A stretch of DNA of 64,000 nucleotides from Macrostomum hystrix (taxonomy: Eukaryota > Platyhelminthes > Macrostomidae). Under the pieces are notes generated by a model. That model was not told the origin of the DNA. It made no database searches and was given only the letters and a program-made list of their open reading frames with translations. Within the stretch, counting starts at the first letter, position 1, and every line of letters begins with the position of its first letter. A program made the position numbers and the translations under genes. Positions 1 to 10,175 of the stretch are shown one piece after another. The stretch lies in contig CATNEN010000011.1 of assembly GCA_950097015.1 (NCBI GenBank), positions 1,178,001 through 1,242,000 on the forward strand, given 5' to 3'.

Positions 1-61
1 CTGGTGAGAATTGATTTTATTTTCATTCTTGGTTGGGTTAAACCTAAAAGTAGAATTTTTT

Positions 62-705
62 CTGGGGTCTATTTAGAGTCTTGTAAGGTCTTTTTAAAGT
101 CTTCAGGACTCTCTTCAGTATCTTCAGGGGTCTCTTCAGAGTCTTCAGGGCTCTATTCAGAGTCTTCAGGACTCTATTCAGAGTCTTCAGTGCTCAATTC
201 AGAGTCTTCAGGGCTCAATTCAGAGTCTTCAGGGCTCTATTCAGAATCTGCAGAGGTCTGTTCAGAGTCTCCTAGGGTCTATTCAGTGTCTTCAGGGCTC
301 TATTCAGAGTCTTCAGTGCTTTATTCAGAGTTTTCAGGGCTCAATTCAGAGTCTTCAGGGCTCAATTCAGAGTCTGCAGAGGTCTGTTCAGAGTCTCCTA
401 GGGTCTATTCAGAGTCTTCAGGGCTCTATTCAGAGTCTGCAGAGGTCTGTTCAGAGTCTCCTAGGGTCTATTCAGAGTCTTCAGGGCTCTATTCAGAGTC
501 TTCAGTGCTTTATTCAGAGTCTTCAGGGCTTTATTCAGAGTCTTCAGGGCTCAATTCAGAGTCTTCAGGGCTCAATTCAGAGTCTTCAGGGCTCAATTCA
601 GAGTCTTCAGGGCTCTATTCAGAGTCTGCAGAGGTCTGTTTAGAGTCTCCTAGGGTCTATTCAGAGTCTTCAGGGCTCTATTCAGAGTTTTCAGGGTTCT
701 ACTTG
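62..705. repeat. Intronic minisatellite, about 21-bp unit (XRN2 upstream intron)
   Basis: Roughly 30 tandem units with core tcttcagggctctattcag and variants (ctgcagaggtctgttcag, cctagggtctattcag). It lies in the intron just before the first visible XRN2 exon. The unit length is a multiple of three, so an open frame runs through it, but the predicted SES-rich peptide is low-complexity and has no independent start. Each unit contains acceptor-like TTCAG. Confidence 0.9.
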
Positions 706-821
706 GATGCTTCTAGACAGATTTTTAATCATTTATGGCTCATGGCTGCGATATTTCTGTTCTTCAATATCGAACACTCACGGTTTATTTATCAACCGCC
801 CGTGTACTAATAAACCCTCAG

Positions 822-3800
822 GCGAGGGCGAGCATAAGATCATGGACTTCATCCGGCGTCAGCGTGCTCAGCCGGCTCACGATCCGAACACTCGGCACTG
901 CCTGTGCGGCGCTGACGCCGACCTCATCATGCTGGGCCTGGCTACTCACGAGCCGCATTTCACCATCATTCGAGAGGAATTCGTGCCTAACAAACCCAGG
1001 CCCTGCGATCTGTGCGGCCAGCTGGGTCACGAAGCCAAGGACTGTCAGGGCCTGCCTAGGGATCAAGCTGCTGCCGAAGCTCCGCCTGTTCTAGCCTCCG
1101 AGGCTGACTTTATCTTCATCCGATTGCACATACTTCGCGAGTATCTTCAGAAGGAGCTGCGAATGGACGGCCTACCGTTCGGCTACGATTTCGAGAGGGC
1201 GCTGGACGATTGGGTGTTTATGTGCTTCTTTGTTGGCAACGACTTCCTGCCTCATCTACCTAGCTTAGAGATTCGCGAGGGAGCTATCGACCGGCTGGTT
1301 GGCATTTATAAGCGGGCTGTGTACCAGGTGAGGCCGGTTTTATGTGTCTAAGGGGCTGTGTACCAGGTGAGGCCGGTTTTATGTGTCTAAGGGGCTGTGT
1401 ACCAGGTGAGGCCGGTTTTATGTGTCTAAGGGGCTGTGTACCAGGTGAGGCCGGTTTTATGTGTCTAAGGGGCTGTGTACCAGGTGAGACCAATTCTAAG
1501 TGTCTAAGGGGGCTGTGTACCAGGTGAGACCGATTCTAAGTGTCTAAGGGGGCTGTGTACCAGGTGAGACCGATTCTAAGTGTCTAAGGGGGCTGTGTAC
1601 CAGGTGAGACCGATTCTAAGTGTCTAAGGGGGCTGTGTACCAGGTGAGTTTTATTTATTGGGGGCTGTGTACCATGTGAGGCCGATTTTTTAAGTGTCTA
1701 AGCGGGCTGTGTACCAGGTGTGACTGATCTTAAATATCTGAGGGGGGCTGTAAGGACTGTACCTGGTGAGGCTGATTTTAAGTGTCAACGATTTCAATCG
1801 TCTTGGATAACTGTGTATCAAGAAAAGGCAGTTAAAATTTACAGTTATATATCCTTATCTGTTAGATGACTGCTCAGAAAAATATTTTTAGTTGTATTTA
1901 AGCATTATTTACTTAGCATGCTACTGACTTACAATTAATAAGTAGTATAAAAAAGAACAACCAAAAATTGCCCACCAGACCGGCGGCTGGCTAACCGACT
2001 CTGGCTACGTGCACCTAGACCGAGTGCAGCTAATTATGCGCGATCTAGGCCAGATGGAGGACGAAATCTTTAAGCGTCGCCGTAGCTCCGACATGAACTT
2101 TCGACGACGCAGACGTGCGGAGAAGCAGGCCAAGCTGAGGCACACCATGATGGAGCGGGGCATGGCCGCGCCTCTTGGCGGCGGCCGGACCTCCGGCAAC
2201 GATCAGCAGCTCTCCTCTGGCCAGGCTATCCGGGCCCTGATGCGCGAGAGTCAGATGGAATCGCTGCAGGCCGACAGGCAGCAGCAGCAGCCGGACTCCG
2301 ATGAAGAGGCCGACGCTAGGGATGAGGTTTGTTGGTGGATTCGTGCAGTCCTACTGTGGTTTTATAATAAGTTAGACTTTCTGTCTAACAGGAATTTGTC
2401 TTCAGTCTAACATGTTTGGCCTTCTGTCTAACATGTTTGGCCTTCTGTCTAACAGTTATGGCCTTCTGTCTAACAGTTATGGCCTTCTGTCTAACAGGTT
2501 AGACTACCTGTCTTACAGTTTAGGAATTCTGTAAAACCGGTAAGACTTTCTATCAACAGTTTAGACTTTCTATGTAACCGTTTTATATTTATCATGCCCA
2601 GCTTTAGTAAGGCATGAATTAAAATATCCCAAAATTGCATTGCCATGCAGGTCCGCCTGTGGGAGGACGGCTGGCGACATCGCTACTACAGCAGCAAGTT
2701 CGGCGTTGCGCCACAGGACAGCCGCGACTTCCCGCTGTTGGTGGCCAGCCATTACGTTCGCGGCCTCTGCTGGGTGCTGCGCTACTATTACCAGGGCTGC
2801 GCCTCCTGGACCTGGTACTTTCCTTATCACTATTCGCCATTCGCCTCCGACTTCACCGACGTAGCCAACGTTGATGTGGACTTTGACAAGACGCCAACTG
2901 AGCCATTCAAACCGTTGGAACAGCTGATGGCCGTGTTCCCAGCGGCTAGCGGTTCGCATGTGCCTCCAACTTGGCGCAGTCTGATGAGCGATCCAGACTC
3001 GCCAATTATCGATTTCTATCCGATTGATTTTCGCGTCGATTTGAATGGCAAAAAATTCGCCTGGATGGGCGTTGCGCTGCTGCCGTTCGTTGACGAAGCT
3101 CGACTATTGAAGACCCTGGAGTCTGTCTATCCTAGCCTCATGCCTGACGAGATTGAGCGCAATGTCCGCGGACCGGATCGCCTGTTTGTCCGCTCCAGCC
3201 ACCCGGCTGCTGCTCTTATTCAACGACTCTACGCCGCTGGCAAGAAGGCCAACGAATTGGACATCGAGACCAACGCTGACGCCTCCCTGACAAGCGGCGT
3301 TGGCGGTGTTTACAAGCCGGACAAGCTGGCCTATCAGCCTGGCCAGGATGTGCCATCTCCCATTGCTCTGCCGCAGTTTCAAACTCTGCCAAATTGTCAG
3401 GTAGCTTCCTGCCGCTTCTTGGATCCCGCATTCCCGGCTGGTCACGTGTTTCCAGCCAGACCTCTGCCCGGAGCCAAGCCGCCGCCAGCCACTCTGCGGC
3501 CGGAGGATCTGGAACCTGGCAGGCAGTGGACGCCTAACCTTGGCCCAGGTCCGGACAGAGGTCACCGGCCTAGGCAGTCGTTTGACGCCGGGCCTATGCG
3601 AAGAATGGCTGAATCGTCCGTTGGATCAGCCGAACGGTTCAATAATAGCAGCCGGTATGGAGCTGTGCCTCCGCCCCAGCAGCAGCAGCAGCAGCAGCGA
3701 ATGTATCAAGCCAGTCGTTCTGTGCCAAACTTGCATCAGAATAGCATGGGCTGGTCTGGCCATGCGCCCTATCCGTCTCAGCAGCAGCAGCAGCAGTATC

Positions 3801-3961
3801 GTCAGTTTCCGCAGCAACAGCAGCAGTTTCAGCAGTATCCTCAGTTTCAAACTGACTATCGACGTGGCGGCGGCGGCGGAAGAGGCCCCAGAGGCGGCGG
3901 ATATGGCGGCGGCGGCTTCAGCGGCGGAGGTCGCGATTCGCGTCGCTATCAGCCCTACTAG
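822..3961 (+). CDS. XRN2: 5'-3' exoribonuclease 2 (XRN2/Rat1 type), 3' part, three exons
   Basis: Exons 822-1327, 1979-2326 and 2651-3961 join in frame; the 5' end lies left of the window. XRN2 is the nuclear 5'-3' exoribonuclease that degrades uncapped RNA and helps end RNA polymerase II transcription. Visible family signatures are GEGEHKIMDFIRRQR, HCLCGADADLIMLGL, a CCHC knuckle (CDLCGQLGHEAKDC), VFMCFFVGNDFLPHLPSLEI, and then GLCWVLRYYYQGCASWTWYF and SDPDSPIIDFYP. The CCHC knuckle marks XRN2 rather than cytoplasmic XRN1. The tail is low-complexity: polyglutamine runs from CAG codons, then a glycine/arginine-rich RGG-like end, as in animal XRN2. Exon 1 begins in phase 2; the other junctions are phase 0. 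A possible poly(A) signal AATAAA is at 4870-4875, far downstream. The first intron holds a splice-donor-containing repeat, described separately. Confidence 0.93.
1310..1770. repeat. Minisatellite of duplicated 5' splice sites in XRN2 intron
   Basis: Units of 39-40 bp repeat the exon end and donor, ggctgtgtaccag|gtgag, followed by an intron segment. Donor-like cag|gtgag sites follow positions 1327 (the real junction), 1366, 1405, 1444, 1483, 1523, 1563, 1603 and 1643, with decayed copies near 1674 and 1717. One distal unit keeps the exon bases agcgggctgtgtaccag exactly. The array therefore grew from the exon-intron boundary itself. Confidence 0.9.
2385..2580. repeat. Short degenerate minisatellite in second XRN2 intron
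   Basis: Six to eight imperfect units with core gccttctgtctaacag or ctaacatgtttggcc and a spacing of about 21-22 bp fill most of the 324-bp intron 2327-2650. Units decay toward the 3' side. Confidence 0.75.
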
Positions 3962-4999
3962 CAGCGCTATCCGATGCTAGCATTGGATTGTATCAATCGG
4001 CAGCTATAGCTATAACTATCGGCTTTGCTAGTTATTCTGCTGTTCAATGCACTAATTTATCTATTCCTTACTGTATAGCTTTTGTTTGACAAGTTCGCTG
4101 TCGCGTTTCTGTTTGTCTAGTTTTCGTCGAAATTTAGTTTTGTTATTCACTTCTTTCTGTCAGCTTTTGCTAAAGATGACTGCAGCTTAGCAAACCGTAA
4201 TAAGATCTTCAGAGCATCAGTTATTATTCATTTGAGTGCAAAATATTCGACGCTAAAGTAAAATTGGCAACAGATTCCGGTGGAAAAAAGTATAAAAAGG
4301 CCCATTAACTATATCGACAAAATGTCGATTTTCTTATTTTTACCGAAGTTTTCATTTCAGTTGTTTCGAAATATAACAATGAATTGAAGCTAACAAAAAC
4401 CTCCTTGCACAGATTCCTCCAAGTGAATTCTGAGGTTTTCATTTAATTTACTACGCAGACAAAATTAATTTTACAATGGTGCTTAAATGCTACTTAAAGT
4501 AGATTTTTCTTTTAAATCATTCTTTTTTAGAGACAGCTAAAGCTTTATGAAACATTGACACGGAAATTTCCAGTGTTCTATTTATAGTAGTGTGACGCAT
4601 TTTTGTAGAATTTTCCGGTATCTGGTTCATTTCAAGGCTCTTTTTCACCAGTGAAATGACCGTCTATGGCCAAAAGACACTTAAAATGAAGCCTCTAGCA
4701 GAAAGAACTCGGACGCGAGTTCTAGACAAATATTTGATACTAGAAATCTGCTTTGCAGTCAGTTTGTCAGTTTAGAAAGCATTTAATTCTCTTTTTGTCG
4801 TCAAGTAGATAGAGGCAAGAATATAGGGTAGGATATCACATCATTTATGAGTACTCTGAATGTTCTCTGAATAAATCAATCGAGTAACAATATCGTGTTT
4901 TATAAAAAAATCTTTAAAATCAACTCTTAAAAAATGTTTGCCTGTTACAGTTAAATCGTCTTATTTTCGTTGGTTTCCGAGTGGAAATTAGAAAAAAAA
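3962..4999. other. Intergenic, convergent 3' flanks of XRN2 and ETHE1
   Basis: AT-rich sequence between the converging XRN2 (+) and ETHE1 (-) genes. It presumably holds both 3' UTRs. I see an AATAAA at 4870-4875 on the plus strand and no reading frame, array or mobile element. Confidence 0.6.
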
Positions 5000-6392
5000 T
5001 CAATCCTGCAGACCGCAGATCATATTGGCTGGCAGGGCAGCGTCAATCTGTTTCGGATAGGGCAGGTTGAGATTGTTCATGATGCTCACAAACTCACTTA
5101 GAGATTTGTTTAGCCGACTGTTGAATCGTTTCTCCTCAGCGACAGACGTGACAGTCTGGCCTGTGTAGTCGTGAGCTGGGTAGAGCAGGTAGTTGTCTGG
5201 CAGGCTGAAGATCTGGCTATGCACCGACTCGTACAGCCGCTCCGGCGAGCCTTGCTGAAAATCGGTTCTGCCGCAGCCTCTGATTAGCAGGGCGTCTCCA
5301 GTGAATGCCATCCTGTGGCTGTGCAGCACATATGTCAGGCAGCCATCGGTGTGACCCGGCGTTGACCGAGTCTCTAGCTGCAGCTTGCCGAAATCAATCT
5401 GCCAGGGTGTGACGCACAATGTCACTGGTCACTATGTGCTTCGGGTTCAATGTACATGTCCCATCTCTGCCCTTTGTTATCACCCCCTGTCTCTTTTCTC
5501 CCTGTCTCTTCTCTCCCCTGTCTCATCTCTCCCCTGTCTCTTTTCTCCCCTGTCTCATCTCTCCCCTGTCTCATCTCTGCCCTTTCTCTTCTCTCCCCTG
5601 TCTAATCTCTGCCCTTTCTCTTCTCTCCCCTGTCTCATCTCTCCTGTCTCATCTCTCCCCTGTCTCATCTCTCCCCTGTCTCTTTTCTCCCCTGTCCCAT
5701 CTCTCCCCTGTATCATCTCCCCTGTCTCATCTCTCCCCTGTCTCTTTTCTCCCCTGTGTTATCTCTCCCCTGTCTCTTTTCTCCCCTGTCTCTTTTCTAC
5801 CCTGTCTCATCTCTCCCCTGTCTCATCTCTCCCCTGTCTTATCTCTCCGCCATCTCTTCCCTCCCCTGTCTCTTCCCTCCCCTGTCTCATCTCTCCCCTG
5901 TCTTATCTCTCCGCCATCTCTTCCCTCCCCTGTCTCTTCCCTCCCCTGTCTCATCTCTCCCCTGTCTTATATCCTCCCTGTCTCTTTTCTTCCCAGTGAT
6001 TTTTCCCCCGTTCTCATATCACTTCCGAGTCTCATCTCTCCTGGCAGACGATAAAGCAGTTATTCAAGAGGCGCCCGGACCTTGTCTCCGTGCTTGATTC
6101 GCACATCGGCCTTCGCCTTGCTGACCTCCGCGATGACACTCTTGCATCCGGGCAGCAGGGACTTCAGCTTGCCGCTGCCAGTCACGTGATCAGCATGCAC
6201 GTGCGTGTTGATGGCGAACTTCAACGCCAAGCCGAGCTGCTTGACAATGCCAGCGTCCCTATCGGCGGTCTCAATGACCGGGTCGATGAGCACAGCCTGT
6301 TTAGTGGCTTCGCAAGCCAACAGGTAAGTGTAGGTGCAGCTCTTGGACTCAAATAATTGCCTAAAGATCAAGCCGGACATGATTTTGTTCAT
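5000..6392 (-). CDS. ETHE1: Persulfide dioxygenase ETHE1, two exons
   Basis: Exon 1 is 6392-6081 and exon 2 is 5398-5000, joined at phase 0 (aag|gtccgg ... ctggcag|att), giving 236 aa. ETHE1 is a metallo-beta-lactamase-fold, iron-dependent sulfur dioxygenase that oxidises glutathione persulfide in mitochondrial sulfide catabolism. Metal-site residues are visible: H64-V-H66-A-D68-H69 in [14 protein letters not shown]120 in STPGHTDG, D139 in [19 protein letters not shown], and H180 in YPAHDY. The alignment remembered from human ETHE1 (254 aa) is nearly gap-free across the splice junction. The N-terminus [19 protein letters not shown] lacks a clear mitochondrial presequence, so a short upstream exon or another start is possible. 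The intron is mostly a pyrimidine-rich tandem array. Confidence 0.93.
5485..5998. repeat. Pyrimidine-rich 16-bp minisatellite in ETHE1 intron
   Basis: About 30 units of cccctgtctcatctct and variants, nearly pure C/T on the plus strand (purine on the ETHE1 sense strand). It lies inside the single ETHE1 intron 5399-6080. All three plus-strand frames stay open for long stretches, which is a composition artefact. Confidence 0.9.
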
Positions 6393-6835
6393 CGGAAAAA
6401 ATTGCTATGTTTTACTTATCGAGTAAATTTAGTAAAACAACTTAATGCATATTTTGCTCGGTTGAAAAAAATAGGTAAAATTTATAGTCTCTCTTGTTTT
6501 CGTATCGCTTGAGTACTAATCTATACTTAGCAGCTAGAACTTGTGCTCAATTCCATTGCGAATTCCATTGGTTGAGAGCATTGTGAGAAATAATTTTCTG
6601 CTCGCCTCATTTCAGTGCACAGTGAGCTGACGACGCGGCGACACACCCTCTTTCTAATTTTCTCGCTCTTTGCTGTCACTTCTCAACTCGTGCGTGAGTG
6701 GCAAAAGGCTGAAGCAAGTGGGCTCACTGCAATGTCAACCTTTAGTTGTTACGGCTGGACAGAAGTTTGTTGTGCCAGTGAAAATAAATATGGAATAAAC
6801 TTTTGAAAGCTAATTTAAACCATTTTCGCGCAATT
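6393..6835. other. 5' flank of ETHE1, no gene seen
   Basis: AT-rich upstream region of the minus-strand ETHE1. A 63-residue plus-strand frame at 6615-6806 has no recognisable features. The region would contain the ETHE1 promoter, but I see no convincing element. Confidence 0.4.
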
Positions 6836-7765
6836 TGAGGAGACGATATTCAGAGACTGAGGAGACAGTGTTCAGGGACTGAAGAGACAGTGTTCAGGGA
6901 CTGAGGAGATGATATTCAGGGACTGAAGAGACGATGTTCAGGGACTGAAGAGACAGTGTTCAGGGACTGAGGAGACTGTGTTCAGGGACTGAGGAGATGA
7001 TATTCAGGGACTGAAGAGACGATGTTCAGGGACTGAAGAGACAGTGTTCAGGGACTGAGGAGACTGTGTTCAGGGACTGAGGAGACTGTGTTCAGGGACT
7101 GAGGAGACTGTGTTCAGGGACTGAGGAGATGATATTCAGGGACTGAGGAGACTGTGTTCAGGGACTGAGGAGACTGTGTTCAGGGACTGAGGAGACTGTG
7201 TTCAGGGACTGAGGAGACTGTGTTCATGGACTGAGGAGACTGTGTTCAGGGACTGAGGAGATGATATTCAGGGACTGAAGAGACAGTGTTCAGGGACTGA
7301 AGAGACGATGTTAAGGGACTGAAGAGACTGTGTTCAGGGACTGAGGCGATGATATTCAGGGACTGAGGAGACTGTGTTCAGGGACTGAGGAGACTGTGTT
7401 CAAGGACTGAGGAGACTGTGTTCAGGGACTGAGGAGACTGTGTTCATGGACTGAGGAGACTGTGTTCAGGGACTGAGGAGACAGTGTTCAGGGACTGAGG
7501 AGATGATATTTAGGGACTGAAGAGACGATGTTCAGGGACTGAAGAGACTGTGTTCAGGGACTGAAGAGACAGTGTTCAGGGACTGAAGAGACAGTGTTCA
7601 GGGACTGAAGAGACTGTGTTCAGGGACTGAAGAGACTGTGTTCAGGGACTGAAGAGACTGTGTTCAGGGACTGAAGAGACAGTGTTCAGGGACTGAAGAG
7701 ACGATGTTAAGGGACTGAAGAGACAGTGTTCAGGGACTGAGGAGACAGTGTTCAGTGACTTAGTA
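6836..7765. repeat. 22-bp minisatellite between ETHE1 and the Mx gene
   Basis: About 42 units with core gttcagggactgaggagac, in subtypes ending agactgt, agacagt, agacgat or agatgat. The subtypes are arranged in higher-order blocks; for example, the agatgatatt variant recurs at intervals. A related single phrase ggggactgaggagat occurs outside the array near 8723. Confidence 0.92.
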
Positions 7766-9284
7766 GCGACTGAAAGGTGAGTACATTATGCCGATACTCA
7801 GGGCTTCGAGTTGTATATAAGTAATACCACATTGCCGACCTAATTTTTTATAACACTAAAGTAGAATTCGGTAGCACTGCAAGATCAAATAGGTACAGAA
7901 AAATCGTGTGTTTACCACCTCACCAAAAATGCAAAATGCAAAATTTAGGTTTCTTAAATTTCTTTCCTTGCAAGAGGCAGAAAAGTTCTTATCTATTTCT
8001 TAGAAACGGCAGTTTTTGTCGCTATAAGCTAAAAAGATCAGCATTATTGTTCTAAAGCAGATAGACATGCATCTAAACTTTGCTTTTTTATCATGAAAAA
8101 AGTGATAGTGATTTGTCCAAACTCATATCAATGTACGCTCGAACGGTCGTGATTTAAGTTTTCGATTCCCCATTACCTGCCTAATTTTTCCCCATAGAAT
8201 TGTAAGGGCTTGAGGCCAAATGAGACTTAATGAGTCATCATTTCGATCGCTCAAACCCCTGAAAATGCCCATCCCAACTTTGCTCCCATTGTTCTCTCGT
8301 TCACTCGAGCATGGCTAGAGATTAACCTTCAAATGTTATTTTACGCGAATCCCCTTTATCACTTTTTTATTGTAACGCACAGATACAATAATAACCTTAA
8401 CAATAATACAATGATAATCTTTAAAGCAGTTATTTTCATAAGTAATAAAAGTACGTTTGTAATAACTGAGCGAAAGCAAAATTAATGAGCCGATTACGCA
8501 ACGATTACGTAATAGCACCCACCTCACCACCCCCAAGCTTACAGCACAACGTCAGACCAATCAGAGCGCGGCAGGGCTCGGTTCTTCACTACGCAGGGCC
8601 AGGGCTGGGTCAACTCAGACTTTCAATCACGGTTCACGCGTGTGATGCGTGATTTCTCGCCTGTATAATCCTCCCAAAAAGTCAGCCTGATCGTCCAAGT
8701 CCCCAAGTCCCCCATTAACTTGGGGACTGAGGAGATCATCTTATTCCCTTCCTTCCCAAAAGCTATCCCCCATGCCAAGCCCCCGATCCCTGTTGCATTA
8801 AAATCACCATTCCCTCATCCCCATTATGAAAAGGTTATTAATATATTAAAATTATTACATTTTATTATATTATTATTTAATTAAGGCTCTTTAGTTATTT
8901 TCACACAGTACTATGCAGACACATGTATAATGTAGCACACGTACTGTAAATGCATTAATGATAAACGAATTAGTGCACACACGCGGTACTGCATGCAGAT
9001 AAATAAGAGAAGCGTTTCCTTTCATAATTTAACTTTTAAGACAATTGTCTCTCTCTACCTATAGAGAGATTGTCAGATAAAGTTTCTAACTTTGCATGTT
9101 ACAGTCCTACTGTTTATGCTTACCTGTTTTTAGTAAATGTATCCAATATTAGCAACGCTTATACAAAGAGCTGTCTGATTTGCAGATTAATATCAGTCGC
9201 TTGATAAAGTTTGCTTAAACGTACATACACTTCGATATTAAATGGCAATTCTTACTAAACTAGATTTCCAATAATTTGCCGAAC
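7766..9284. other. Intergenic region without recognised gene
   Basis: AT-rich sequence with only short frames (the longest is 66 codons on the minus strand at 8336-8536, low-complexity). I see no exon-like conservation, terminal repeats or RNA gene. Confidence 0.5.
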
Positions 9285-9758
9285 TCTCATTTGTTGAAGC
9301 TCCTTTGATGTGCCGCACTCTCATTTGATAATGCTTCTTTGATGTGCCGCACTCCTATTTGATAAGGCACCTTTGATGTGCCGCACTCCTATTTGATAAG
9401 GCTCCTTTGATGTGCCGCACACCTTTTTGATAAGGCTCCTTTGATGTGCAGCATTCCCGTTTCATAAGGCTTCCTTTTATGTGCCGCACTACCGTTCGAT
9501 AAGGCTCCTTTGATGTGCCGCACTCTCATTTGATAAGGCACCTTTGATGTGCCGCACTCCTATTTGATAAGGCCCCTATAATGTGCCGCACCCCTATTTG
9601 ATAAGGCCCCTTTGATGTGCCGCACTCCTATTTGATAAGGCCCCTTTGATGTGCCGCACTCCTATTTGATAAGGCCCCTTTGATGTGCCGCACTCTCATT
9701 TAAGGCACCTTTGATGTGCCACACTCCCTTTTGTTAAGGCTCCTTTGATGTGACGCAC
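9285..9758. repeat. 34-bp minisatellite upstream of the Mx gene
   Basis: About 14 imperfect units with core cctttgatgtgccgcact followed by cctatttgataaggc. It ends about 420 bp before the Mx start codon. Confidence 0.88.
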
Positions 9759-10175
9759 AGCCATAGAGCACTATGGATGAATGTTTACCATAAGCATGAA
9801 TTTTAAGGCCTAAACATATTTATTACCTAGAAATCCGCGTCGCGAACACCAAGTTACCAACCGAATGGCCAAATAATTTAGTTATATAAAGCATGTCGAA
9901 CTATTAATCATAATTTTCCGAAACCTGGCCACTAAGAAAGTATCCACCTCAAACATACAACTACCTTCACGAGAAACTTACGGCCATCTCCGCAAGCTCT
10001 GTCTGCTACTATATAAATATATTCGCAAAGTTTTTTAAACGACGGCCAATTAGCTTAACGGCAAATATATACTAGATTCGCAACACTTATAACTTGTGCG
10101 TCGAGAGCACTCTGAGTATTCTAGACTGTACAAAAGAGTTCGTTTTGTACTGTACTGAGTCAGGCCATTGCAAGC
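9759..10175 (+). promoter_or_regulatory. Probable promoter/5' UTR region of the Mx-like gene
   Basis: This 417-bp segment separates a minisatellite from the Mx start at 10176. It holds AT-rich TATA-like strings (tatataaata near 10010 and aatatatac near 10064). I could not identify an interferon-type response element. The assignment rests on position only. Confidence 0.3.

Noticed and set aside
5385..6097. Plus-strand ORFs rich in S, P, L and C in the ETHE1 intron
   Set aside because: They are pyrimidine-repeat artefacts antisense to ETHE1.
6836..7765. CRISPR-like array
   Set aside because: The units are head-to-tail without unique spacers, in a eukaryotic context. The same applies to every other array here.
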